Shown piece by piece: positions 9,159 to 17,267 of a DNA stretch of 17,267 bases. Where the stretch lies: NCBI GenBank assembly GCA_021784995.1, contig JAJYHA010000332.1:1-17267 (forward strand). The letters run 5' to 3'. The translations under genes and the position numbers were made by a program. A model generated the notes under the pieces. The model did not search any database, was not told the origin of the DNA, and saw only the letters and a list, made by a program, of their open reading frames with translations. Within the stretch, counting starts at the first letter, position 1. Each line of letters starts with the position of its first letter. Source of the stretch: Myxococcales bacterium (lineage in GTDB: Bacteria > Myxococcota > Myxococcia > Myxococcales > Anaeromyxobacteraceae).

Positions 9159-9643
9159 TCGGTCCCGTGAACCTCGACCTGCTCTGCCTCGGGATCCTGG
9201 TGCTGGCGGCGGTGGTGGGGGCCTTCGCGGGAGCGCTGTCGCAGCTCGCGCACGCGGCGGCGGTGGCGGCCGGGTGGGTGGGCGCACGCGCGCTCGGGCC
9301 GCGGCTGGCCCTCCTGCTCCAGGGGAAGGTCCCCGCGTTCGCCGCGCACCCGCTCGGCGCGCTGGCGGCCTTCGTCGGGTGCACGGCGGTGGCCGCGCTC
9401 GCGGCGCGTCTGCTGATCGCGCTCACGCCGCTGCGACGGGCGCCCGGCTCGGGGCCCGATCGGGCCCTGGGCGCGCTCATGGGCGGGTTGCAGGCGGCGG
9501 TCGTGCTCTGGATCGCGCTCTCGGCGCTGGCGGTGTGGAACCGCCCCGTGCAGCTGGGTGGGCTCCGGGTCGATCCGGAGCGGAGCGAGCTCGTCGGCGC
9601 CGCCCGGCAGTGGAGCGCGCTCGGGACGGCGGCGCGCCGCTAG
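9155..9643 (+). CDS. CvpA-like small integral membrane protein
   Basis: A 162-residue hydrophobic protein. The N-terminal pattern NLDLLCLGILVLAAVVGAFAG resembles CvpA (colicin V production) family proteins, which begin with a similar glycine-containing first membrane helix. Hydrophobic segments lie at about 7-27, 29-48, 63-90 and 104-127, followed by a short hydrophilic tail. The GTG start overlaps the stop of the J-domain gene as GTGA. A second GTG four codons later is an alternative. Coupling to an Hsp70 and J protein suggests a membrane-bound element of the same process, perhaps an anchor or client (inference). Its stop TAG shares the palindrome CTAG with the stop of the opposing agmatinase gene. 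The family call is moderate because CvpA similarity is weak outside the first helices. Confidence 0.75.
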   Translation: MIGPVNLDLLCLGILVLAAVVGAFAGALSQLAHAAAVAAGWVGARALGPRLALLLQGKVPAFAAHPLGALAAFVGCTAVAALAARLLIALTPLRRAPGSGPDRALGALMGGLQAAVVLWIALSALAVWNRPVQLGGLRVDPERSELVGAARQWSALGTAARR

Positions 9644-10719
9644 GCGCCGCGCCAGGAGCGCAGCAGCCAGCCGACCAGCTTGTAGAGGACGCGCGCGCCC
9701 ACGTTGCCGTCCCAGTCGCTCCCCTCGGGTCCGGGCGCCACCTCGACCAGGTCGAACCCGACGATGCGGCGCCCGCTGCGGGCCAGGCCGGCCAGCAGCG
9801 CGCACGCCTGCTGGAAGGAGAGGCCGCCGGGCACCGGCGTCCCGGTGTGCGGGCAGAGGGTCGGGTCGAGCCCGTCGATGTCGAAGGTCACGTACACGTC
9901 GCGCGGGAGCGGCTCGACGATGCGCTGCACCTGCGCCGCCCACGTCTCGCCCGCGAAGCGCGCCGCGGCCAGCACGGGGTCGTGGTGGGTGACGACGCGC
10001 CCGCCCGACGCCTCCACGTAGGCCACCTCCTCGTCCGAGACGTCGCGCACGCCCACCTGGATCAGGCGCGAGACGCCCTCCACCCCGTCCATCACGTTCC
10101 GCAGGATGGAGGCGTGGCTGCGGGCGAAGCCCTCGAAGCGGCGGCGCAGGTCGGCGTGGGCGTCGACGTGGAGGAGCCCCATCCCGGGGAAGGCCGCGGC
10201 GTGGGCCACGATCGACCCGAAGGCCACCGCGTGGTCGCCGCCCACGACGCCCACCCGCTTGCCCTTCCGGAGCAGCCGCCGCACCTCCTCCTCCACCCAG
10301 GCGTCCACGCGGCGCGAGGCCTCGTCGACGCGCGCGGCGGCGCGGACCAGGGCCGGATCGTCCTCCTGGACCCCGCCGGCCGCGATGACGCGCGCCGCCT
10401 CGGGCCGGGCCGCCGCGTCGAGGGCCACCACCGGCTCCGGCGACGGCAGCATGTGGATGCCGGCCTCGTACGGGCGGCCGGTCTCCACGTCGTAGAGGTC
10501 CACCTGGCGGCTCGCCTCCAGGATGGCGGCGGGGCCGCGCGAGGCGCCGCCGCCGTAGGAGGTGGTCGCCTCGAACGGGACCGGCAGCAGGATCACGGCG
10601 GCCTCCGGCTCGCCGTGCGGGAGGCCGAAGACGCCCGAGCCGGGGAGCGCGGCGGCGGAGGGATCGAACGCCACGGGCTGGGATCGCCGGCGGAGCTGCC
10701 TCGGGGACTCGGGGGCCAT
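9640..10719 (-). CDS. Agmatinase/arginase family ureohydrolase
   Basis: A 359-residue binuclear manganese hydrolase that cleaves a guanidino group to release urea. The family includes agmatinase, arginase, formimidoglutamase and guanidinobutyrase. All metal-binding blocks are visible: GGDHAVAFG with H163, HVDAHADLR with D186, H188 and D190, and FDIDGLDP with D280 and D282, followed by GTPVPGG and FDLVEVAP. The substrate-loop SH of the family (SHG in many agmatinases) appears as SHASILRN at about 201-208. It is about 50 residues longer than typical agmatinases through an N-terminal extension of about 40 residues and an insertion around 95-135. Agmatinase is the likeliest member, giving putrescine, but substrate is not proven. 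It lies 52 bases behind the Rrf2 regulator and could be its target. Confidence 0.88.
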   Translation of the reverse strand: MAPESPRQLRRRSQPVAFDPSAAALPGSGVFGLPHGEPEAAVILLPVPFEATTSYGGGASRGPAAILEASRQVDLYDVETGRPYEAGIHMLPSPEPVVALDAAARPEAARVIAAGGVQEDDPALVRAAARVDEASRRVDAWVEEEVRRLLRKGKRVGVVGGDHAVAFGSIVAHAAAFPGMGLLHVDAHADLRRRFEGFARSHASILRNVMDGVEGVSRLIQVGVRDVSDEEVAYVEASGGRVVTHHDPVLAAARFAGETWAAQVQRIVEPLPRDVYVTFDIDGLDPTLCPHTGTPVPGGLSFQQACALLAGLARSGRRIVGFDLVEVAPGPEGSDWDGNVGARVLYKLVGWLLRSWRGA

Positions 10720-10771
10720 GGCGGGCGCGGACGTTAGCCGCGCGGGGCCGGGAAATCAACGCCGGGCGCGG

Positions 10772-11242
10772 TCAGCGCGCCGGCTGCTCGCGGCCGAGGA
10801 GCTGCACGAAGCCCACCTCGCCGCCCGGCCCGGGCTTGAGCGCCAGGTCCCCGATCTTCGCCTCGCGGTACACGTCGAGCATCCGCTCCTGCCCCTTGCG
10901 CCACACGTGCACCATGGTGCACGCGGCGGCCTTGCTGCAGGGGTCGTCGTCGAGGCAGACGTTGATGGCGATGGGGCCCTCGACGGCCTCGATCACCTCG
11001 AGGAAGCTGATGTCGTGGGCGGGGCGCGCCAGGGCGTACCCGCCGTGCGGGCCGCGGGTCGAGCGCACCAGCCGCTGATCCACGAGCGTCTTCAGGATCT
11101 TGGCCAGGAAGTCTTCGGGGACCATCATCTGCCGCGCGATCTCGCGGAAGGGCACGATCGCGTCGGGCGGGATCGAGGCCAGGTAGATCATGGCCCTCAG
11201 CCCGTAGTCGATCTTGCGGGAGATGCGAAGGACGTGCTGCAT
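10772..11242 (-). CDS. Rrf2-family transcriptional regulator with iron-sulfur cysteine motif
   Basis: A 156-residue DNA-binding regulator. The winged helix-turn-helix is at about 5-75, starting ISRKIDYGLRAMIYLA and including the wing STRGPHGGYALAR. After it comes NVCLDDDPCSKAAACTM with cysteines at 96, 102 and 108, spaced C-X5-C-X5-C. This matches the [2Fe-2S] ligands of IscR (C92, C98, C104) and the cluster cysteines of NsrR, so it probably senses redox, nitric oxide or Fe-S status. No isc or suf genes are adjacent, so a specific name is not justified. The ATG at 11242 has AGAGG 7 bases upstream. Agmatinase follows after 52 bases on the same strand, and a PHP phosphoesterase gene diverges upstream. 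Confidence 0.93.
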   Translation of the reverse strand: MQHVLRISRKIDYGLRAMIYLASIPPDAIVPFREIARQMMVPEDFLAKILKTLVDQRLVRSTRGPHGGYALARPAHDISFLEVIEAVEGPIAINVCLDDDPCSKAAACTMVHVWRKGQERMLDVYREAKIGDLALKPGPGGEVGFVQLLGREQPAR

Positions 11243-11278
11243 GCATCGACCTCTGACGTGCCGCGGTGGCTGCGATCC

Positions 11279-11284
11279 ATGATA
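11279..11284 (-). promoter_or_regulatory. Candidate -10 box for the Rrf2 gene
   Basis: On the minus strand this reads TATCAT (5 of 6 matches to TATAAT), about 36 bases upstream of the regulator's ATG. That leaves a leader of about 30 bases containing the AGAGG ribosome-binding site. The -35 region is poor. The box lies in the 92-base gap shared with the divergent PHP gene, so autoregulation there could affect both. Confidence 0.4.
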
Positions 11285-11334
11285 CAGGCAAAGGGCCGCC
11301 CGGCGACAGGTTCCTCAGGGCGGGGCGCGGCCGC

Positions 11335-12156
11335 TTGCTCATCGATCTCCACTCGCACTCCCTGGCCTCCGACGGGCAGCACGCGGCCGCGGACGTGGCG
11401 AGCCGCGCGCGGGCGGCCGGGGTCTCGGTGTGGGCCCTGACCGACCACGACTCGGTGGCCTCCCTGGCCGAGGCCGGGGAGGCGGCGCGGCGCCACGGCA
11501 TGCGGTTCGTGCCCGGGATCGAGCTCTCCGTGCAGCTCGACCGGCGCGAGGTCCACGTCCTCGGTCACTTCGTCGACCCGGCCAGCGACGCGCTGCGCCG
11601 GTTCGAGGACCTCCTGTCCGAGCAGCGGCGCGTGCGCATGGGCGAGATGGTCCAGAAGCTGGCCGCGCTGGGCGTGGCGCTGCTCCCCGAGGAGATCGAG
11701 CGCTTCAGCGGCGGCAAGACGCTCGGGCGGCCGCACGTGGCGCGGGCCCTGATGGAGCGGGGCGTGGTGGCCAGCGTGAAGGAGGCCTTCGACCGCTTCC
11801 TGGGGGAGGGGCGGCCCGCCTACGTGGGGCGTCATCGGCTCCTGCCGGAGGAGGCCATCGCGCTGGTGAGGGGCGCCGGCGGCTGCGCCACCCTGGCGCA
11901 CCCCGGCGTGAGCAGGATCGAGCGTGGCGATCTGGAGCGGCTGCGGGCCTGGGGCCTGGCTGGCGTCGAGGTGTACCACCCCGACCACAACGACTCGGTG
12001 CGCGAGAAGTACCTGCGCATCGCGCGGGCGCTCGATCTCGTGCCGACCGCGGGCTCCGACTACCACGGCGAGGCGGTCGCGCCCGACCGCCGGCTCGGGC
12101 AGGCCACCATGCCCGAGGAGGAGCTGGCGCGGCTCGAGGCGCGGCGCGGCGACTGA
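11335..12156 (+). CDS. PHP-domain phosphoesterase (YciV/RNase AM-like)
   Basis: A 273-residue metal-dependent phosphoesterase with the full PHP metal-ligand set. DLHSHSLASDG sits at the N-terminus, followed by TDHDSV, PGIELS, HVLGHF, TLAHPG and SDYHGE near the C-terminus. Length and order match the E. coli YciV/RNase AM group, which acts on 3',5'-nucleoside bisphosphates and short RNA 5' ends. The exact substrate here is inferred only from that resemblance. TTG at 11335 is taken as start because family members begin almost directly at LIDLHSHS and a purine-rich GGGCGGGG lies upstream. GTG at 11266 would add 23 residues but has no ribosome-binding site and overlaps the opposing promoter. It diverges from the Rrf2 gene and is convergent with nuoN, separated by a hairpin. 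Confidence 0.9.
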   Translation: MLIDLHSHSLASDGQHAAADVASRARAAGVSVWALTDHDSVASLAEAGEAARRHGMRFVPGIELSVQLDRREVHVLGHFVDPASDALRRFEDLLSEQRRVRMGEMVQKLAALGVALLPEEIERFSGGKTLGRPHVARALMERGVVASVKEAFDRFLGEGRPAYVGRHRLLPEEAIALVRGAGGCATLAHPGVSRIERGDLERLRAWGLAGVEVYHPDHNDSVREKYLRIARALDLVPTAGSDYHGEAVAPDRRLGQATMPEEELARLEARRGD

Positions 12157-12196
12157 GCGCCCCGGCCCGGCCCGCGCGTGCGTCCGAGAAACGACG

Positions 12197-12220
12197 GAGG
12201 CCCGGACGGTGCCGGGCCTC
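12197..12220. terminator. Hairpin terminator between the PHP gene and nuoN
   Basis: GAGGCCCGG and CCGGGCCTC form a perfect 9-bp stem with a 6-base loop, 40 bases after the PHP stop and 22 bases after the nuoN stop. On the minus strand the stem is followed by CGTCGTTTCTC, a modest T-rich stretch. On the plus strand there is no T run. It is therefore best read as the nuo operon terminator, possibly acting in both directions. Confidence 0.72.
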
Positions 12221-12242
12221 GCGGGTGCCGCCGGGGCCGTGC

Positions 12243-13787
12243 CTAGCCGCGCAGCATGGCGAGCGAGCGCTGCGACCACTCGATGATGGGGGCCCACCAG
12301 ACGCCGAAGACCAGGATGGCCGCGGAGAACGCGCCCAGCAGGACCTGGTACCCCACCTTCGGCTCGACGAGGCGCGTGCTCTCCGGCGCGTCGAGGAACA
12401 TCGCCCGGATGACGCGCGCGTAGTAGTAGAGCGACACCGCCGTGTTGAGAGCGCCGATCACGGCGAGCGCCCCGTACCAGAACCCGCCGGGCGCCGCCGC
12501 CCGCTCGATCACGGCGTAGAAGAGGTACCACTTGCCGGTGAAGCCGGCGAAGGGCGGGAGGCCGGTCAGGGAGAAGAGGAAGATGGCGAAGGCCACGGCC
12601 GCCAGCGGGTGGCGGCGCGCCAGCCCGCGGTAGTCGAGGATCGACTCCGAACCGGTGGCCTCCGCGACCACGATGACGACCAGGAAGGCCCCCAGGTTCA
12701 TCACCAGGTAGATCAGCATGTAGATCATCACGCCCTGCATGCCGATCGCGGAGAGCGCCGCCACGCCCATGAGCGTGTAACCGGCGTGGGCGATGGAGGA
12801 GTAGGCGAGCAGGCGCTTCAGGTTGGTCTGGGAGATGGCGGTCAGGTTGCCGACGGTCATGGTGACCGCGGAGAGCACGCCGACGATGGCCGGCCAGGGG
12901 ATGCCGGCCAGCGACTGCGCCAGGCCGTCCGCGCCCGCCGGGCCGGCGAAGGCGCCGTAGAAGAACCGCAGCGCCACCGCGAACCCGGCCGCCTTGGGGC
13001 CGACGGAGAGGAAGGCGGTGAAGGGCGTCGGCGCGCCCTCGTACACGTCGGGGCACCACATGTGCCACGGCACGCTCGCGATCTTGTAGCCGATGCCGGC
13101 GCTGACGAAGACCACCGCCACCACCAGGGCCAGCTTGGTCGCGGCGCCGGCGGCGCCGGTGGCCGACAGCGCCACCACGCGTGGGCCGAAGGCGAGGAGG
13201 TCGCCCGTCCCCAGCAGGCCGTACAGGTAGCTCATGCCGAAGAGCATGACGCCCGAGGCGACCGAGCCGTAGATGACGTACTTCAGCGCCGCCTCGGCCG
13301 CCTTGCGGTCGTGACGCCGGAAGCCGGCCAGGACGTAGCTCACCATCGAGACCAGCTCGATGGCCAGGTAGATGGTGAGCAGATGGGTGGCGCTCGCCAT
13401 GAGGAACAGGCCGAGCACGATGGCGAGCAGCAGCGCGTAGAACTCGCCCACCCGCACCGAGGGGAAGTCCTCGCCCTGCGCGACGATGAGGACCGTCAGC
13501 AGGGCCGCCGCCAGGAAGAGCCACTTGAAGAAGGTGGCGAACCCGTCGCTGGCGATCATGCCGTTGAAGAGCGAGGTGCTGTCCGCGGGCTGGGCGGACA
13601 GGAAGATCCCCGCCAGCACGATGGCCGCCACGGCCGCCCCGGTGAGCAGGCCGCGCCGCGCGGGGGCGCGCCGCCAGACGAGGTCGAGCAGGAAGAGGGC
13701 GATCGACCCGAAGGTGAGCACCAGCTCGGGCCGGAACCAGGCCGCGCTCGCGAGGTTGTTGTCGATGAAGGGTGTGAGCTGTTCCAT
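12243..13787 (-). CDS. nuoN: NADH-quinone oxidoreductase subunit N
   Basis: An antiporter-like proton-channel subunit in the membrane arm of respiratory complex I, 514 residues with about 14 hydrophobic segments. Channel residues can be placed: E144 in YLAIELVSM (E. coli E133), K235 in GIGYKIASVPWHMW (E. coli K217) and K265 in SVGPKAAGFA (E. coli K247). The CPDVYEGAPTPFTAF block is diagnostic for NuoN. The ATG at 13787 has AGGAGG 11 bases upstream, and that sequence overlaps the TAG stop of nuoM, linking the two genes in translation. It is the last gene of the cluster and is followed by the hairpin at 12197-12220. Confidence 0.97.
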   Translation of the reverse strand: MEQLTPFIDNNLASAAWFRPELVLTFGSIALFLLDLVWRRAPARRGLLTGAAVAAIVLAGIFLSAQPADSTSLFNGMIASDGFATFFKWLFLAAALLTVLIVAQGEDFPSVRVGEFYALLLAIVLGLFLMASATHLLTIYLAIELVSMVSYVLAGFRRHDRKAAEAALKYVIYGSVASGVMLFGMSYLYGLLGTGDLLAFGPRVVALSATGAAGAATKLALVVAVVFVSAGIGYKIASVPWHMWCPDVYEGAPTPFTAFLSVGPKAAGFAVALRFFYGAFAGPAGADGLAQSLAGIPWPAIVGVLSAVTMTVGNLTAISQTNLKRLLAYSSIAHAGYTLMGVAALSAIGMQGVMIYMLIYLVMNLGAFLVVIVVAEATGSESILDYRGLARRHPLAAVAFAIFLFSLTGLPPFAGFTGKWYLFYAVIERAAAPGGFWYGALAVIGALNTAVSLYYYARVIRAMFLDAPESTRLVEPKVGYQVLLGAFSAAILVFGVWWAPIIEWSQRSLAMLRG

Positions 13788-13802
13788 GGCGGTCCCGTCC
13801 TC

Positions 13803-15479
<1,677 letters not shown>

Positions 15480-15495
15480 TGCGCGTCGCTCCTGG

Positions 15496-17267
15496 TCAGT
15501 GAATCAGGAAGTTGAGGAGGATGACGGCGAGCCCGCCCGCGAGCGCGCCGTAGAGGTAGGTCTGGATGCGGCCGGTCTGCAGCCGCCGCAGCGCGCGGCC
15601 GCCGCCGATGGTCGCGTCGGCCACCGCGTTCACCGCGCCGTCGACCACGTACCGGTCGATGGCGCCGTCCACGTTGGCGACGAAGCGCCCGACCGCGCCC
15701 GCGAAGTTGACCAGCCAGTCGATGATGTGCCCGTCGCCCCACGACATGAGGCGGGCGAAGGCGAGGGACGGCCGGATCACGATCCGCTCGTACAGCTCGT
15801 CGACGTAGTACTTGTGGTAGACGACCGTCCACGCGGCGAGGAACCGCTCCTTGAGCGCGGCGGGGACGGTGCTCCTGCCGTCCTTGTAGAGCAGCCAGGC
15901 GAAGGCGAAGCCGATGGCGCCGGCGCCCACGCCGATGGCCTGGAACAGGTATTCCCACGCGGGCGGCCGCTCGACGAAGGGCACCTCGGCGGTGAGCGCC
16001 GGCGCGAGCCAGCGCTCGAGCAGCGGCTCGTGGCCGGTCCAGGCCGTGGGGATGCCGAGCAGCCCCGCCAGCACCGCGCCGGCGGCGAGGAGCGACAGGA
16101 CGAGGGTGATGGTCCAGGGCGACTCGTGGGGCGTGTGTCCGTGCGCGTCGTGCCCGTGGACGTCGTGGCCGGCGTGCGGGGCGGAGGCCTGGACGTGCCC
16201 GTGCGCGGGGGCCGGCGCGGCGTGCGCGCCGTGCGGATCGACGTGCTGCGACGCCGCGGGCGGCGCGGGCGGCGCGTGCGGCGCCGCCCCGTGCCCGTGG
16301 CCCTCTCCGCCGCGGTACTCGCCGGTGAAGGTCATGAAGTAGCTGCGGAACATGTAGAAGCTGGTCCCGGTCGCGGCGACGATGCCGACGAGGTAGATGG
16401 CGGGTCCGAGCCAGGGCGTGGGCAGGCCGAACAGCGTCAGGTGCTCGGAGGTGAAGGCCTTCCAGAGGATCTCGTCCTTCGAGTAGAAGCCGCTCGCCCA
16501 GGGGAAGCCGGCGATGGCCCAGCACGCGGCGAGGTAGGTCCAGCGCGTGACGGGCATGTACTTCTTCAGCCCGCCCATCTTTCGCATGTCCTGCTCGTGG
16601 TGGCAGCCGAGGATGACCGACCCGGAGCCGAGGAAGAGGGTCGCCTTGAAGAATGCGTGCGTCAGCAGGTGGTACGCGCCCGCCCAGTACGCCCCCACGC
16701 CCACGCCGATGAACATGAAGCCCAGCTGCGAGACGGTGGAGTAGGCGAGGACCTTCTTGATGTCGTACTGGAAGAAGCCGATCGAGGCGGCGAAGATCGC
16801 GGTCAGCGCGCCGACGAAGGCCACCCAGGCCATGGCGCTGGGCGAGAGCGCGAAGATGAAGTTGAGGCGGGCCACCATGTAGACGCCGGCCGTCACCATC
16901 GTGGCGGCGTGGATGAGGGCGGAGACCGGGGTCGGGCCCGCCATCGCGTCCGGGAGCCAGACGTACAGGGGGATCTGCGCGCTCTTCCCCATCGCGCCGA
17001 CGAAGAGGAAGATCCCGATCAGCGCCAGGAGCGCGAAGCCCCACACCTTCTGGTGCTTGAGGTGCTCGGCCACGCCCGTGCTCTCGAGGACCACCTGGTC
17101 GCGCAGCTCGCGGAAGTTGAGCGTCGGGCCGACCTTCACCGTGACCGCGTCCGCCGCGGCGCCCGGCTCGGCCCGCTCCGCCGCGGCGCCGTGCTCCGCG
17201 GCCGGGGCAGGGGCAGGGTGCTCGGCGGGCGCGGCGGCGCCGTGTCCCGCCTCCTCGCCGCCCACCG
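15496..17267 (-). CDS. nuoL: NADH-quinone oxidoreductase subunit L (5' end outside window)
   Basis: The distal proton-pumping subunit of complex I, with about 590 C-terminal residues visible. The family core reads GKSAQIPLYVWLPDAMAGPTPVSALIHAATMVTAG (E. coli K229 region, given in parts: GKSAQIPLYVW then LPDAMAGPTPVSALIHAAT). HAFFKATLFLGSG carries the second-half channel lysine. The C-terminal part contains the lateral-helix region and a last membrane helix ending NFLIH. Two insertions are unusual: an Ala/Pro/Glu-rich loop at the visible N-terminus (17143-17267) and a histidine-rich loop of 62 residues (16126-16311). The stop is 16 bases before nuoM. The first membrane helices and start codon lie beyond the right edge. 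Confidence 0.97.
   Translation of the reverse strand, partial: VGGEEAGHGAAAPAEHPAPAPAAEHGAAAERAEPGAAADAVTVKVGPTLNFRELRDQVVLESTGVAEHLKHQKVWGFALLALIGIFLFVGAMGKSAQIPLYVWLPDAMAGPTPVSALIHAATMVTAGVYMVARLNFIFALSPSAMAWVAFVGALTAIFAASIGFFQYDIKKVLAYSTVSQLGFMFIGVGVGAYWAGAYHLLTHAFFKATLFLGSGSVILGCHHEQDMRKMGGLKKYMPVTRWTYLAACWAIAGFPWASGFYSKDEILWKAFTSEHLTLFGLPTPWLGPAIYLVGIVAATGTSFYMFRSYFMTFTGEYRGGEGHGHGAAPHAPPAPPAASQHVDPHGAHAAPAPAHGHVQASAPHAGHDVHGHDAHGHTPHESPWTITLVLSLLAAGAVLAGLLGIPTAWTGHEPLLERWLAPALTAEVPFVERPPAWEYLFQAIGVGAGAIGFAFAWLLYKDGRSTVPAALKERFLAAWTVVYHKYYVDELYERIVIRPSLAFARLMSWGDGHIIDWLVNFAGAVGRFVANVDGAIDRYVVDGAVNAVADATIGGGRALRRLQTGRIQTYLYGALAGGLAVILLNFLIH
16126..16311 (-). repeat. Histidine-rich low-complexity segment within nuoL
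   Basis: This encodes 62 residues containing 15 histidines, in a pattern of His-Gly, His-Ala and Ala-Pro units (for example GHGHG, HDVHGHDAHGH). It lies between a membrane helix ending FMTFTGEYR and the next starting ESPWTITLVL. The frame is kept throughout. Many NuoL proteins have a short His-containing loop at this site, so this looks like expansion of an existing loop. Confidence 0.8.
17143..17267 (-). repeat. Ala/Pro/Glu-rich low-complexity segment within nuoL (runs off window)
   Basis: About 41 visible residues made mainly of alanine, proline, glutamate and glycine, with three histidines (for example GAAAPAEHPAPAPAAEHG). The segment precedes VTVKVGPTLNFRELRDQV and the helix ending in GAMGKSAQ. 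It occupies the loop that is short in E. coli NuoL. Its beginning is outside the window. Confidence 0.7.

Noticed and set aside
10734..10757. TTGATT and TAACGT with 17-base spacing upstream of the agmatinase gene on minus
   Set aside because: The -10 matches only 3 of 6 positions. Read-through from the Rrf2 gene is at least as likely, so no promoter is annotated.
11266..11334. GTG start giving a 23-residue N-terminal extension to the PHP protein
   Set aside because: No ribosome-binding site precedes it, the extra residues are not typical of the family, and the stretch contains the opposing gene's promoter.

Overview
The window is very GC-rich, with almost every base coding, and its gene content points to a member of the Myxococcota. 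The closest match from memory is Anaeromyxobacter or a near relative, but this is inference from gene content and base composition, not from a search. No mobile elements, CRISPR arrays, rRNA or complete tRNA genes are visible, and no gene-free stretch exceeds 200 bases.

Left part (1-4852). Three leftward genes, memo, gltX and glnS, encode a MEMO1/AmmeMemoRadiSam-B protein, glutamyl-tRNA synthetase and glutaminyl-tRNA synthetase. gltX and glnS share an ATGA overlap, and glnS runs off the left edge just before its stop. Diverging from memo across a perfect 16-bp palindromic promoter is a CPBP-family intramembrane protease. It has no conventional start codon in frame.

Middle (4885-9643). A dGTPase-like HD phosphohydrolase meets a class II glutamine amidotransferase-fold protein tail to tail, with a 29-base antisense overlap. 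The amidotransferase-like protein lacks the N-terminal cysteine nucleophile and the usual oxyanion-hole asparagine. Diverging from it, behind a perfect TATAAT box and a roughly 140-base leader, is a compact operon. It encodes a 534-residue Hsp70 with no helical lid, a short J-domain protein and a small CvpA-like membrane protein. This chaperone cassette with its degenerate amidotransferase neighbour is the most promising candidate for an undescribed system here.

Right-centre (9640-12156). A leftward agmatinase/arginase-family enzyme shares a CTAG double stop with the CvpA-like gene. It follows an Rrf2-family regulator with a C-X5-C-X5-C iron-sulfur ligand pattern. A PHP-domain phosphoesterase of the YciV/RNase AM type diverges from the regulator.

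Right end (12197-17267). A hairpin terminator separates the PHP gene from the end of a leftward respiratory complex I cluster in the order nuoL (5' end outside the window), nuoM, nuoN. The proton-channel lysines and glutamates can be seen. NuoL and NuoM carry histidine-rich hydrophilic loop insertions, the largest having 15 histidines in 62 residues.
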